In this document: piece by piece, positions 8,342 through 17,669 of the stretch
How positions within the stretch are numbered: the first letter of the stretch is position 1
How the letters are laid out: the number at the start of each line of letters is the position of its first letter
Assembly: GCA_017516485.1 (NCBI GenBank)
Contig: JAFXCH010000021.1
Location: 1 to 64,000, forward strand
Source: Clostridia bacterium
GTDB taxonomy: Bacteria; Bacillota; Clostridia; Oscillospirales; Acutalibacteraceae
DNA: 64,000 nt
Direction of reading: 5' to 3'
Notes under the pieces: model-generated
Database searches by the model: none
What the model was told of the DNA's origin: nothing
Seen by the model: the letters and a program-made list of their open reading frames with translations, nothing else
Translations under genes and position numbers: made by a program

Positions 8342-8467
8342 GACATATTGCGGTTTTGTCCGTCTTTCAAACTGCGAGAAAACCGATAAGATGGCGTTTT
8401 CTTTGACCCGAAGGAGTATCAAGATACTTCGAGGGGGCAAAAAAACGACATATTGCGGTTTTGTCCG
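8342..8467. repeat. 21-bp direct repeat flanking a hairpin
   Basis: The 21-mer starting GACATATTGCGG occurs at 8342-8362 and exactly at 8447-8467. Between the copies lies an imperfect hairpin CGAAG(GA)GTATC-AA-GATAC-TTCG. No coding capacity. It fills the gap between the two propeller genes. Confidence 0.6.
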
Positions 8468-8472
8468 CAGTT

Positions 8473-10566
8473 TTATTCACCTATCAAACCGTAGTAGCGG
8501 CCCATCCAATAAGGCATCATGTAAAGCGATGCATCGAGAAGAATTTTTCTTTCACTCAGACGGTCTGCAAGGAACTGATTGCAATCATAATTTGCCAAAG
8601 GCTTTTCGTCATAGGGAAGAGATTCCTTAAGCTGAGGCGGCTCGCCGTATTTTTCGGGAGAGTAATCCCAAACAAGATCGTTTCTCACGCTATTCATAAG
8701 CTTGAGTTCCATAAGGTCAAGCGGCATTTCACGAAGGCTGTTCACACCTACATCAATCTCACTGCATTCATCCGTAAATATACCGTAAAGAATATTCCAG
8801 AAAGGATTATGCTCGGCACGCTCATATTCCCAGTGCTCACGCATACCGATAAGATAGCAATGAAGTATATCGGGATCTGTCTCATATCTGAGAAGCGGAA
8901 TAGATATAAGGAAACCAAGGTTATCGTCAATATGGCAGGTATGAGCATCGTCGACCTTGCGTGACATTGTATTAACCGCGTAGTGCTCCTCCTTGATAAG
9001 TCGAAGATACTCGGCATTATATTTTTCATCGCCGCTCATATGGTAAGCAACTTTGAGGAAACATAGCATTTCAAGTGAGTTGATACCGCGCTCCCAATAC
9101 CAGCGGTCGCTTCTGTTGAGGTCATCGGGATTCCAGTTTGCCCAGGTTGTAGGCAGACCGTCAGCATCACAAAGGCGGTAATCGTGGGAAAGAATATGGT
9201 CAACGATAGCACAGATTGCATCGCTGATTTCTTTCTTCTCTTCCTCTGTTGCACAAAAATCGAAATAGCAAGAAGATGCGGTAAAGTGACCTACCATTTC
9301 GTCACTTGAGGTTTCGCCCTTCCATTCAAGCTCACTTATATCATCTTTTGCAGGATGCCACTCGGGATTACCGTTTCCGTATCCGCGCTCGCCCGGACGA
9401 CGGATAGCACGCGCTGTAAAACCGGGAATACCTGTAATCTTCATAAGAAGAAGCAGTGCCTTCATTGACCTGCGTGCAATATCCAGAGACTCTTTCTCAC
9501 CTGTTACGGCATATCGGTAAGCCTGACCGATAAGGTAGCTGCCGGTCCATAGACCGTCATTGTCCGATATTTCAACACCGCCTGTGCTGAAATCATAAAT
9601 ATCGTCAAGGTCACGGTTTGTTACAAAGCCGATATCACGCACATTGTATTTTTCAGTCATATCGGAATAGTGTTTCGCCTTATCGGCAAGGGTCATCATA
9701 ACAGTTTCAATGCAAGAAACGCCCTTGGGTGTACCTACAAGCAAAGTATTGCCGTCAGCATTCTCTGCAAGGGCAGTAACTTCACCCGTGGGAAGCCAGT
9801 AGCCGCCTATGTAGAAGCTGCGTTTTGCACCGTCATAAATCATAATACCGATATCAGTACCGACATAACGTTTGCCGCTCTTGCCAAAAAGGATTTTCTT
9901 TATATTATAACTGCAAAGTGAATTTACATCTTTCTTTGAAACCCAATGATTGCGCGAATCATAAACCAACACACCGTCCTCAGTGCCAACCCAAAGCATA
10001 CCGAATTTGTCGGCAGCCACAGCCTGCACCTGAGTTTCGGGCATATCAGATGTTTCATTATTTATTGCAAACCAACGAAGGCGCTTACCGAAAGCGGTCT
10101 TAAGGCTGCTGCCTGCGGCTATATAAACCTCACCGTCGCCGAAAGCACACATATCCAGCGGAATTTCGCCGTCGTTTGAGTGCCAGAATACAAACTCGCC
10201 GTCATATCTGTAGAGAGTATTTTTTGTAATCAGACGGAGATTTCCCGAATGGTCCTGAGAGATTGAAACAATCTCGCTGTCAAGCTCCTGCCGGTTTTTA
10301 CCTTCAGAGGTGCATACAACGTTACCGCTGCCTACCCAGAGAGTTCCTTTATCATCTGTGAAAAGCACCTGAACAGCGTCGCAGAACTCCTCAACAGCTT
10401 TAAACCTGCCGTTTTCGAGCACAGCCGCACCCTTATCCGTGCCAACCCAGGCTCTGCCGCTGCTGTCGAATGCAGCCGACAATACATTATCTGAAGGCAG
10501 TCCGTTTCTTGTTGTATAAATTGTTCTTTTATTTTGCTTGAACGGTTTGTATGTAATTTTTGCCAT
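8473..10566 (-). CDS. Propeller plus alpha-helical domain protein, copy B
   Basis: A 697-residue paralogue of the downstream gene, roughly half identical, with an ATG start. Seven propeller blades are countable (strand cores NVLSAAF, AVQVLF, EIVSIS, DMCAFG, QVQAVAA, IKKILF, EVTALA) up to about residue 285. A helix-rich domain follows, with SDNDGLWTGSYL, SSDEMVGHF, HIDDNLGF and HWEYERAEHNPFW. No signal peptide, kinase or DNA-binding domain is present, so it is not a classical sensor kinase. A carbohydrate-active or ligand-sensing cytoplasmic role is a guess. First gene of the pair. Confidence 0.75.
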   Translation of the reverse strand: MAKITYKPFKQNKRTIYTTRNGLPSDNVLSAAFDSSGRAWVGTDKGAAVLENGRFKAVEEFCDAVQVLFTDDKGTLWVGSGNVVCTSEGKNRQELDSEIVSISQDHSGNLRLITKNTLYRYDGEFVFWHSNDGEIPLDMCAFGDGEVYIAAGSSLKTAFGKRLRWFAINNETSDMPETQVQAVAADKFGMLWVGTEDGVLVYDSRNHWVSKKDVNSLCSYNIKKILFGKSGKRYVGTDIGIMIYDGAKRSFYIGGYWLPTGEVTALAENADGNTLLVGTPKGVSCIETVMMTLADKAKHYSDMTEKYNVRDIGFVTNRDLDDIYDFSTGGVEISDNDGLWTGSYLIGQAYRYAVTGEKESLDIARRSMKALLLLMKITGIPGFTARAIRRPGERGYGNGNPEWHPAKDDISELEWKGETSSDEMVGHFTASSCYFDFCATEEEKKEISDAICAIVDHILSHDYRLCDADGLPTTWANWNPDDLNRSDRWYWERGINSLEMLCFLKVAYHMSGDEKYNAEYLRLIKEEHYAVNTMSRKVDDAHTCHIDDNLGFLISIPLLRYETDPDILHCYLIGMREHWEYERAEHNPFWNILYGIFTDECSEIDVGVNSLREMPLDLMELKLMNSVRNDLVWDYSPEKYGEPPQLKESLPYDEKPLANYDCNQFLADRLSERKILLDASLYMMPYWMGRYYGLIGE

Positions 10567-10597
10567 TGACTACATCTCCATTCTTTTTTTTATTTTT

Positions 10598-10636
10598 AAA
10601 AAAGGCAGGAACGAACCTGCGCTCCTGCCTTTTTGA
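10598..10636 (-). terminator. Terminator of the ispH/rpsA operon
   Basis: Stem AAAAAGGCAGGA/TCCTGCCTTTTT with a 12-nt loop, 10 bp after the ispH stop at 10645. Confidence 0.8.
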
Positions 10637-10644
10637 TAAATTAA

Positions 10645-12723
10645 TTATTCAGCGTCTTCAGCTGCTGCTTCTTCAACAACCTCAACTGTTGCTTCTTCTG
10701 TAGCCTCTTCTGCTGCGGGCTCGATAAGAGCACGGATTGAAAGGCTTACACGCTTCTTGTCGAAGTCGATCTCTGTAACCTTAACGTCAACAACATCACC
10801 GATTGAAAGAACATCTTCAGGCTTGTTGATGCGGCGGTCAGCAATCTGAGAAATGTGGATAAGACCATCGATGCCGGGGATAACGTTTGCAAAAGCACCG
10901 AATGTTGTCATACCGACAACTGTTGCCTTGCATACTGTATCAACGGGATAATCGCGGCGCATAATCTCCCAGGGATTGTCCTCAACCTTCTTGTAGCCGA
11001 GAGAAATCTTCTTATTCTCAGCGTCAAGCTTCTTGATATAAACTTCGACAGTATCGCCAACGTTGACAACCTCTGAAGGATGCTTGATGCGCTTCCAGCT
11101 GAGCTCGGAAATGTGAACCATACCGTCAACACCACCGATATCAACGAATGCACCGTAGCTTGTGAGAGACTTAACCGTACCTGTGTATACCTTACCCTCA
11201 GCTGCGTTATCCCAGAATGCCTTTGAAAGCTCCTTGCGTGCCTCACGGAGAACAACGCGAACAGAGCCGACTGCACGCTTGCGCTGCTTATTTACATCGA
11301 TAACCTTGAACTGAACCTTCTGCTTGAGAAGAGTCTCAAGGGGCTCGTCCTTGGAGAGACCTGTGTGTGAGCCGGGGATGAATACGCGAGAGCCCTTGCA
11401 AGCAACGAGTACGCCGCCGTTGGGGATAACCTCGAATACTGTACCCTCGAGAACTTCACCGCTCTCGTTAGCTTCACAGATATCGTTCCATGCTTTTGAA
11501 GCATCAAGACGACGCTTGGAAAGCATCATTGTGCCCTCTGCATCGTTTGTCTTCATGATGATGAGCTCGATTTCGTCGCCGATCTTAAGTTCCTTGGACG
11601 GGTCAGCTGTAGGATCGTTGCTGTACTCGTCAATCGGAACGTAGCCTGTCTGCTTGCGGCCGATGTCCACCTGAATTTCACTCGGGGAAATGCCAACAAC
11701 GATACCACGAACCTTCTGGTCGGTGCTCATGCTCTTGAGTGACTCCTCCATAAGTGCCTCGAAGGACTCCTCTGCAGCTTCTGCGACTGCTGTCGCTTCC
11801 TGACCAGCTGCCTGAGCAGTTACCTGCTCCTTTTCAGCTTCGAGAGCGTCATTCTCAAGCTGAACATTTTCAATTACGTTTTCAGACATGGTTTGTAGTA
11901 CCTCCTTTATTATACCGGCAGGAGTGGATGCTCCTGCAGTAACGCCAACACGGGTGCAGCCGCTTAAGTCGAGCTGTCTCGCCTCGTCTGCTGTTTCGAC
12001 CAGCCAAGTCGGACAGTTTTGCTCACATACAGCTTTAAGCTTTGCTGTGTTCGAGCTCTGGCGGCCGCCAATAATAACCATTGCGTCACTTGTGAGAGAC
12101 AGCTCATAAGCTTCTTGCTGCCTTTCTTGTGTCGCACAGCATATTGTATCAAAAATATTTGCATTTGTATAGAGTTTTTTTATCTTTTTTTCACACAAAT
12201 TCCATTCTTTTGTGCTGAAAGTAGTCTGAGCAACCACCAATATTTCTTTTTCAGATAAATAAGACTTTTCTTCTGCAATTTTTTCAAGCTCTTCACTGCC
12301 TGAAAAGACGATACACTCGACTTTACAGTGGCCGACAATGCCCTGAACTTCAGGATGCTTTGCATCACCTGCAACAAGTACAACCGTGTTTTCATTAGTT
12401 TTATCCGAAACAAGTCTGTGTATCTTTTTGACAAAAGGACAGGTTGCGTTACAGCACTCGATATCCATTGAGTTTATTTCTTCTTCAACAGCGGCAGTAA
12501 CACCATGAGCACGCACAACAAGTGTTTCACCTGTCATTGCCTGAGAAGGATTCTCGATTATTCTCGTACCCCTTGATTCAAGGTCTGCGATAACCTGAGG
12601 GTTGTGAATAAGCGGACCGAGTGTGCATACGCGTTTACCCTCATCGAGCATAGAGTATACAAGGTCAACTGCTCTGTTTACACCGAAGCAGAAACCTGCG
12701 GTTTTTGCAAGTTTTATTTGCAA
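10645..12723 (-). CDS. ispH: Bifunctional HMBPP reductase (IspH) / ribosomal S1-like protein
   Basis: A 692-residue fusion. Residues 1 to about 280 are IspH, the [4Fe-4S] enzyme making IPP/DMAPP in the MEP pathway. The cluster cysteines are Cys12 (GFCFGV), the NATCPF cysteine and the DTICCA cysteine. An Ala/Glu-rich linker (about 290-335) leads to four S1 RNA-binding repeats (starting at about 343, 428, 515 and 600) and an acidic tail. This fusion is characteristic of Clostridia. The start is TTG inside the last codons of plsC, with GGGAGGAAGGA 4 nt upstream. Last gene of the rpiR-baiN-cmk-plsC-ispH run. Confidence 0.95.
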   Translation of the reverse strand: MQIKLAKTAGFCFGVNRAVDLVYSMLDEGKRVCTLGPLIHNPQVIADLESRGTRIIENPSQAMTGETLVVRAHGVTAAVEEEINSMDIECCNATCPFVKKIHRLVSDKTNENTVVLVAGDAKHPEVQGIVGHCKVECIVFSGSEELEKIAEEKSYLSEKEILVVAQTTFSTKEWNLCEKKIKKLYTNANIFDTICCATQERQQEAYELSLTSDAMVIIGGRQSSNTAKLKAVCEQNCPTWLVETADEARQLDLSGCTRVGVTAGASTPAGIIKEVLQTMSENVIENVQLENDALEAEKEQVTAQAAGQEATAVAEAAEESFEALMEESLKSMSTDQKVRGIVVGISPSEIQVDIGRKQTGYVPIDEYSNDPTADPSKELKIGDEIELIIMKTNDAEGTMMLSKRRLDASKAWNDICEANESGEVLEGTVFEVIPNGGVLVACKGSRVFIPGSHTGLSKDEPLETLLKQKVQFKVIDVNKQRKRAVGSVRVVLREARKELSKAFWDNAAEGKVYTGTVKSLTSYGAFVDIGGVDGMVHISELSWKRIKHPSEVVNVGDTVEVYIKKLDAENKKISLGYKKVEDNPWEIMRRDYPVDTVCKATVVGMTTFGAFANVIPGIDGLIHISQIADRRINKPEDVLSIGDVVDVKVTEIDFDKKRVSLSIRALIEPAAEEATEEATVEVVEEAAAEDAE

Positions 12724-13352
12724 TGTCCTTCCTCCCAGAGGTCAACAATTTTGCCCATAATCTTATCTGTAGCCTCACGAAGCTCGCGTGTGCCGCCCTC
12801 TTCCGTGATGCCGAGATCTTCGTACTTTATAAGTTCACCGTAACGTACGGTAATCTTGCGGAAAAGGCCGCCCTTCTTCTCACAGTAAACTGATGCGGGA
12901 AGAACATCTGCCTTGGTCTGTCTTGCGATAAGAGCAACGCCTGCCTTTGCCTTCTGGGGCTTGAGATCCTTTGAACGCGTACCCTCGGGGAAAATACCGA
13001 GAACATAGCCGTTATTGATAAGCTCAATGGCATAGTTGACTGATGATTTATCACTTCTTGCACGGTTTACAGGGAAAGCATTAAGATGTGTAAGGAACCA
13101 CGCAGCGAGCTTGCTTGACTTAAAAGCCTCTTCCTTAGCCATAAAGTGAATGGGGCGTGGGAAGTAAGCAAGAAGCACTGCAGGGTCAACGAAATGAATA
13201 TGGTTACAGGCAAGGATAAAAGAACCGTCCTTGGGGACATTTTCAAGGCCTTCGTGCTTTATTCTCAGAGCAAGTCTGAGAATAAACTTACAGGGACCTT
13301 TTACTGCGTTGTAATATTTTCTGTCACGGACTATAGAATAATCAAAAAGCAT
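12714..13352 (-). CDS. plsC: 1-acyl-glycerol-3-phosphate acyltransferase (PlsC)
   Basis: A 212-residue lysophosphatidate acyltransferase of phospholipid synthesis. The catalytic HX4D is NHIHFVDP (about 51-58), and the glycerol-phosphate motif is FPEGTRS (about 120-126). It has no long membrane span apart from hydrophobic N-terminal segments. The gene overlaps the ispH start by 10 bp and begins 1 bp after cmk ends, so translation is likely coupled. Two further PlsC-like genes lie at 58-59.6 kb, but this one has the conserved housekeeping context. Confidence 0.9.
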   Translation of the reverse strand: MLFDYSIVRDRKYYNAVKGPCKFILRLALRIKHEGLENVPKDGSFILACNHIHFVDPAVLLAYFPRPIHFMAKEEAFKSSKLAAWFLTHLNAFPVNRARSDKSSVNYAIELINNGYVLGIFPEGTRSKDLKPQKAKAGVALIARQTKADVLPASVYCEKKGGLFRKITVRYGELIKYEDLGITEEGGTRELREATDKIMGKIVDLWEEGHCK

Positions 13353-13353
13353 T

Positions 13354-14016
13354 TTATATATTCTCCTTCACAATATTTTCAAGTGTTTCAATAACCTGCT
13401 CGAGGTTCATATCTGATGTATCAACAAGCACCGCATCATCAGCCTGCTTGAGCGGAGCAATCGCTCTGTGAGAATCCTGATAATCACGTTGTATCATCTC
13501 TTCAAGCACCTGATTATAGTCAGCCTGCATACCCTTTGCAAGCAGCTCGTCATACCTGCGCTTTGCACGCACTTCGGCAGAAGCAGTAAGGAATATCTTG
13601 ACCTGAGCATCAGGAAGCACAACCGTACCTATATCTCTGCCATCCATAATACAGTTATTCTTTGCAGCGATATCACGCTGAAGGTCGAAAAGGAACGCCC
13701 TGACCTCAGGAATTGCAGAAACGTTTGACGCCGCCATTGAAGCTTCGGGAGTACGGATTGCAACGGAAACATCCTCTTCGCCGAGGAATACGCGCTGCTC
13801 ACCGTCGACAAAACGAAGGCTTACATCAGCACCATCAAGTGTTGCGCATACCTGCTCGGGATTTTTTGTGTCTGCACCGCTACGCATTGCGTTTACGCCT
13901 ACCGCACGGTAAAGCGCACCTGTATCGACATATATGTAACCGAGCTTTGAAGCAAGGCTTCTTGCGATTGTACTTTTACCTGCACCTGCAGGACCGTCTA
14001 TTGCTATATTGATCAT
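13354..14016 (-). CDS. cmk: Cytidylate kinase
   Basis: A 220-residue (d)CMP kinase. The P-loop is DGPAGAGKST near the N-terminus, the CMP-binding segment is VDTGALYRAVG, and DGRDIGTVV and the lid AKRRYDEL are present. The frame could start at 14037, but the codons there (GTGGAGGAG) are the ribosome binding site, 6 nt before the ATG at 14016, so the real product begins MINIAIDG. It provides CDP/dCDP for nucleotide and phospholipid synthesis, which fits its tight pairing with plsC. Confidence 0.95.
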   Translation of the reverse strand: MINIAIDGPAGAGKSTIARSLASKLGYIYVDTGALYRAVGVNAMRSGADTKNPEQVCATLDGADVSLRFVDGEQRVFLGEEDVSVAIRTPEASMAASNVSAIPEVRAFLFDLQRDIAAKNNCIMDGRDIGTVVLPDAQVKIFLTASAEVRAKRRYDELLAKGMQADYNQVLEEMIQRDYQDSHRAIAPLKQADDAVLVDTSDMNLEQVIETLENIVKENI

Positions 14017-14033
14017 ATGTTTCTCCTCCACTT

Positions 14034-15266
14034 TCAAAAATTGTTACCTGCGGCGTAACCTGTAGAAAACGCAATCTGCAGATTAAAGCCGCCTGTATAT
14101 GCATCAACGTCGAGCACTTCACCCGCAAATGCAAGGTTAGGCACAAGCTTTGATTTCATTGTTTTGGGGTCGACCTCACTGACCTTTACGCCGCCCGAGG
14201 TAATTATAGCCTCATCAAGCGGACGGAAGCCCGTAACGGTTACCTTGAAATCCTTGAGCAGATCCACAAGACCTGCACGCTGTTCTCTTGTAATCTGGTT
14301 AGTCTTGGTTGAAGCCTTGATACCGGAAAGGGAAGCTATTACGGGAATCAGCTTACGGGGAAGAAGCAGACCAAGAGAATTGACATAATCTTTGTTTGCA
14401 TTCTCCGTAAAGTCTTTTATCACTCTCTTATCAAGCTGCTCATGTGAAAGAGCAGGCTTAAGGTCGATATGAATAACGTATTTTTCTCTCTGCATATCAC
14501 GCATATGAGAGCTTGCACTGAGAATAATCGGACCCGAAACACCGTAATGAGTAAATATCATTTCTCCGAAATCCTCATAAACGGTACGGTGCTTCTGCGT
14601 GTCTTCAACGCGTATTGCAACGTTACGAAGTGACAAGCCCTGAAGCTGTGAGCAAAATCCCTCGTGAGCCTCAAGAGGTACGAGCGACGGCTTGAGCTGA
14701 GTTACGGTATGACCTGCCTGAGCTGCCAGTGCATATCCGTCACCCGTAGAGCCGGTGCCGGGGTATGATTTACCGCCCGTTGCAACAATTACACCTGCAC
14801 AGCCGAGTGTTTCACCGTCTTCGGTTTTAACCGCAACAACCTCACCGTTTTCAACCACAAGCTCAGTTGCCCTGCCCTTACGGAATTTAACGCCTGCTTT
14901 TTTTGCGGCACCGTACAGAGCATCAACTATATCAAGCGAAGAATCGGACACGGGAAAAACACGGTTGCCGCGTTCAATCTTGAGCGGTACACCCTGCCCC
15001 TCAAAAAAGTCCATGGTATCCTGCGGCATAAACGAAGAAAATGCACTGTAAAGAAACCTGCCGTTGACAGGCACTGCCGCTATGAGGTCATTGAGAAGAT
15101 TGGTAGCATTGGTGACATTACATCTGCCCTTACCCGTGATGACAATTTTTCTGCCCGGGCGGTCGTTACGCTCAAGCATAGTAACGCTGTTACCGTTGGA
15201 AGCCGCCTGAATCGCAGCCATCATACCTGCGGCACCTGCACCGATAACAATTATTTCATTTGTCAT
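14034..15266 (-). CDS. BaiN/HI0933-type FAD/NAD(P)-dependent oxidoreductase
   Basis: A 410-residue flavoprotein. The N-terminal dinucleotide fold is VIGAGAAGMMAA (7-18), with the ERN...PGRKIVITGKGRCN motif typical of the HI0933 family, a middle substrate domain and a C-terminal FAD motif (FAGEVLDVDAYTGGFN). BaiN has been assigned in bile-acid dehydroxylation, but this family is widespread and most members have no proven substrate, so I make no bile-acid claim. Its ATG overlaps the rpiR stop in an ATGA junction. This gene order with cmk is common in Clostridia. Confidence 0.85.
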   Translation of the reverse strand: MTNEIIVIGAGAAGMMAAIQAASNGNSVTMLERNDRPGRKIVITGKGRCNVTNATNLLNDLIAAVPVNGRFLYSAFSSFMPQDTMDFFEGQGVPLKIERGNRVFPVSDSSLDIVDALYGAAKKAGVKFRKGRATELVVENGEVVAVKTEDGETLGCAGVIVATGGKSYPGTGSTGDGYALAAQAGHTVTQLKPSLVPLEAHEGFCSQLQGLSLRNVAIRVEDTQKHRTVYEDFGEMIFTHYGVSGPIILSASSHMRDMQREKYVIHIDLKPALSHEQLDKRVIKDFTENANKDYVNSLGLLLPRKLIPVIASLSGIKASTKTNQITREQRAGLVDLLKDFKVTVTGFRPLDEAIITSGGVKVSEVDPKTMKSKLVPNLAFAGEVLDVDAYTGGFNLQIAFSTGYAAGNNF

Positions 15267-16138
15267 TCTTCAGGTCTCGCCTCCTGCTTATCATAAACAT
15301 TATATTCATCCCAGATTTTTTCAAGCTCGCTGAGATTATCGTAAACCTCACTGCGACGGTTGAAGGTTGCGGCAACAATGAGCGCATTGATAAGGCTCAG
15401 CGGAGCAACAAGCGAATCGACAAAAGATGCCATGGTACTGCGTGCAAGCAGAAGATAATCGGCAAACTGTGCAATCGGTGACAGCTCACTGTCGGTAATT
15501 GAAATAATCTTCGCCTTTTTATCGTGAATAAAACGGAGTGCACTTATTGTCTGGTTTGAGTAACGCGGAAAACTGATTGCAATACAGATATCCCTTTCGT
15601 CTATACGGAATATCTGTTCAAACACCTCACTCGCCCTTGCACTGTCGACAAGAACAACATTCTCATATACGGGTCTGAAATAGAACGCAAGAAAGTTTGC
15701 AAGCGTTGCGGCACTTCGTACACCGAGAATATATATTGTCCTTGCCTTGTTTATAGCTTCAACGGCACCGTTGAAATTTTCTTTTGAAGTCTGCTCAAGT
15801 GTAGCCTTGATCATTGAAGAGTCTGCGGTAAGTACGGTTTCAAGAATTTCATCCTGACCTATACGTACGCTTGCGCTCTCCATTCGCTGTACGCTTGTAA
15901 GTTTACTGCGTATAAGCTCCTGCAAATCATTTTGAAATGCGGGATAGCCTTCAAAACCCAGCTCAGTCGCAAAACGCACGACCGTACTTTCGCTGACACC
16001 TACGGTTTCGCCAAGACGCGCCGCCGTCATAAAAGCAGCCTTATCGTAGCTTTCCATTATATAGTCGGCAATCTTCTTCTGACCTTTTGAAAGCTTTGAA
16101 TAAAGTGCATCTATTTTGTTGAGAATTGACTTGGTCAT
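15263..16138 (-). CDS. MurR/RpiR-family transcriptional regulator
   Basis: A 291-residue regulator with an N-terminal HTH_6 domain (about 1-78; VGVSESTVVRFATELGF is the recognition region) and a C-terminal SIS sugar-phosphate-binding domain (about 125-260, with YILGVRSAATLA and DICIAISFPRYSNQT). RpiR proteins sense phosphorylated sugars or amino sugars. It heads the operon with baiN, cmk, plsC and ispH. Its target is not evident, since no sugar gene adjoins it. Confidence 0.9.
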   Translation of the reverse strand: MTKSILNKIDALYSKLSKGQKKIADYIMESYDKAAFMTAARLGETVGVSESTVVRFATELGFEGYPAFQNDLQELIRSKLTSVQRMESASVRIGQDEILETVLTADSSMIKATLEQTSKENFNGAVEAINKARTIYILGVRSAATLANFLAFYFRPVYENVVLVDSARASEVFEQIFRIDERDICIAISFPRYSNQTISALRFIHDKKAKIISITDSELSPIAQFADYLLLARSTMASFVDSLVAPLSLINALIVAATFNRRSEVYDNLSELEKIWDEYNVYDKQEARPEE

Positions 16139-16253
16139 AAATCCTGCCGCTCACTTTACTAATTAATTACATAATAACATACATATAATTATACTCTTCT
16201 GCAGTGAAGGATGTCAACCGTTTTGCAAGATTTGTTTCATTTTCATGCAATAT

Positions 16254-16290
16254 AAAACCTCTCTCCGATAACTCACAGAGAGAGGTTTTA
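16254..16290. terminator. Terminator after the 16304-17527 gene
   Basis: Stem AAAACCTCTCT/AGAGAGGTTTT with a 14-nt loop, 14 bp after the stop. The flanking A/T tracts permit bidirectional use. Confidence 0.7.
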
Positions 16291-16303
16291 TCAGTTATTT
16301 ATT

Positions 16304-17527
16304 TCAGCCTTTTTTATTTTTGTTTTTCTTGTCCTGTTTTGATTTATCGTAGGCTTCACGCTCTTCTTTTATCTTGCGCTGTCTTTCTTTTTCCTCAGCA
16401 GCTTTCTTTGCTTTCTGCTTATCAATATGCATTTTTGCGGGCACAGCCACAATTACAGCAACCAACAAAACTATACCCAACGCAACAAATATACAATGGC
16501 CGAAAATCATACCGTCACAAATTCCGCACACCTGACATTTGGAGGGCAACACACCTTTACCCTCTTCCCAACGCGGAACAGAAAACTCAAGCACATCACT
16601 GTATTCGGAATGCAATACTGTATCTTTGATATACGCTCTGTACCTTAACCTGAGCTTCATATTGGTTGAATCTGCAACATCAGTCGGCATAAGAGAAACA
16701 GCCTTTGTTTCATTTACATAGTGACCTGACGAAGCAAACAATGCAGTCTCTTCCCACACACCGTCGCCCTTGTTAATTTCAACGCAAAGTTCGATATAAG
16801 TAGGTTCCTGCGTAGAAAGCCACGCCTCGGCTTTTTTGATGCTTTCAGGTGTCTTTATATCAAAGCTGAGATAAGGCATCTGGGTTTCGTTAAAATATGC
16901 AATATGAGGATTGTAAACAACGGGTACATCAAGTTTTTCGGGTGCTTTGCCGAAATCCTTGTTACGCTCAACCTTAACAGCCTCACTCCAGTCAGAAACT
17001 GCGGTATGAACTTCACTGTCGGTATAGGTCATTACAGTTCTCATTCTGAACTCAAGTGTATGATTATCAAGGTCAAAAACGTTTCTGCCCATATCATCCT
17101 TAATTGCAAGGGCGCCTGCGTTCTGAATATCTACATCGTTTATAAGATAAAGCAAATCAAAAGTTCTGACGGTATCACCGCCGCTTACACTTCCTCCGTA
17201 ATGTGCATTCGCCGGAGATGTACGCCAGTCGGGTGTTTCATGCCATTCACCGCCATCAATACGGTAGTCAATCTGAACATATGTGTAAGCATTTACAAAA
17301 CCGTATTTCTGTTGGCTTTCTTCGTTTGACATACCTGAAAAAGCTGCATACTCATCGGTAAAGCAACAGCTTACACTTACGCGCTCAGCCTGAGTGTCAT
17401 CGTAAACTCTATACATAATACCATACGGTGTATCAATCTTCGGCATTTCTATAAAAGCGCTCGCCGTCATTGCAGATGTAACCACAACCACAAGGACAAG
17501 AAGTAATGCAAAAAGCTTTTTAACCAT
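16304..17527 (-). CDS. Secreted protein anchored by a C-terminal membrane span, unknown function
   Basis: A 407-residue protein with an Ala-ended signal peptide (about 1-25) and an extracellular part of about 305 residues rich in Tyr, Thr and acidic residues. A Cys cluster (CQVCGICDG, about 329-337) precedes one membrane helix (about 343-365), and a highly charged Lys/Glu/Arg tail (about 370-407) would lie in the cytoplasm. The ectodomain has repeated beta-like units (WSEAVKVER, EYSDVLEFSV) reminiscent of fibronectin-like folds. I cannot assign a family. It is single-gene, divergent from rlmA. Confidence 0.75.
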   Translation of the reverse strand: MVKKLFALLLVLVVVVTSAMTASAFIEMPKIDTPYGIMYRVYDDTQAERVSVSCCFTDEYAAFSGMSNEESQQKYGFVNAYTYVQIDYRIDGGEWHETPDWRTSPANAHYGGSVSGGDTVRTFDLLYLINDVDIQNAGALAIKDDMGRNVFDLDNHTLEFRMRTVMTYTDSEVHTAVSDWSEAVKVERNKDFGKAPEKLDVPVVYNPHIAYFNETQMPYLSFDIKTPESIKKAEAWLSTQEPTYIELCVEINKGDGVWEETALFASSGHYVNETKAVSLMPTDVADSTNMKLRLRYRAYIKDTVLHSEYSDVLEFSVPRWEEGKGVLPSKCQVCGICDGMIFGHCIFVALGIVLLVAVIVAVPAKMHIDKQKAKKAAEEKERQRKIKEEREAYDKSKQDKKNKNKKG

Positions 17528-17669
17528 ATTTAATCCTCCGTAAGACTAAAACGTGAACTTAATTTCTTATATATAATAAACTTTTTTTAATATAATTTCA
17601 AGTAGCAATTTGACTATGAAGTTTTTGTGATATATAATGCATATATAACTAATATTAACGGAGATTAAG

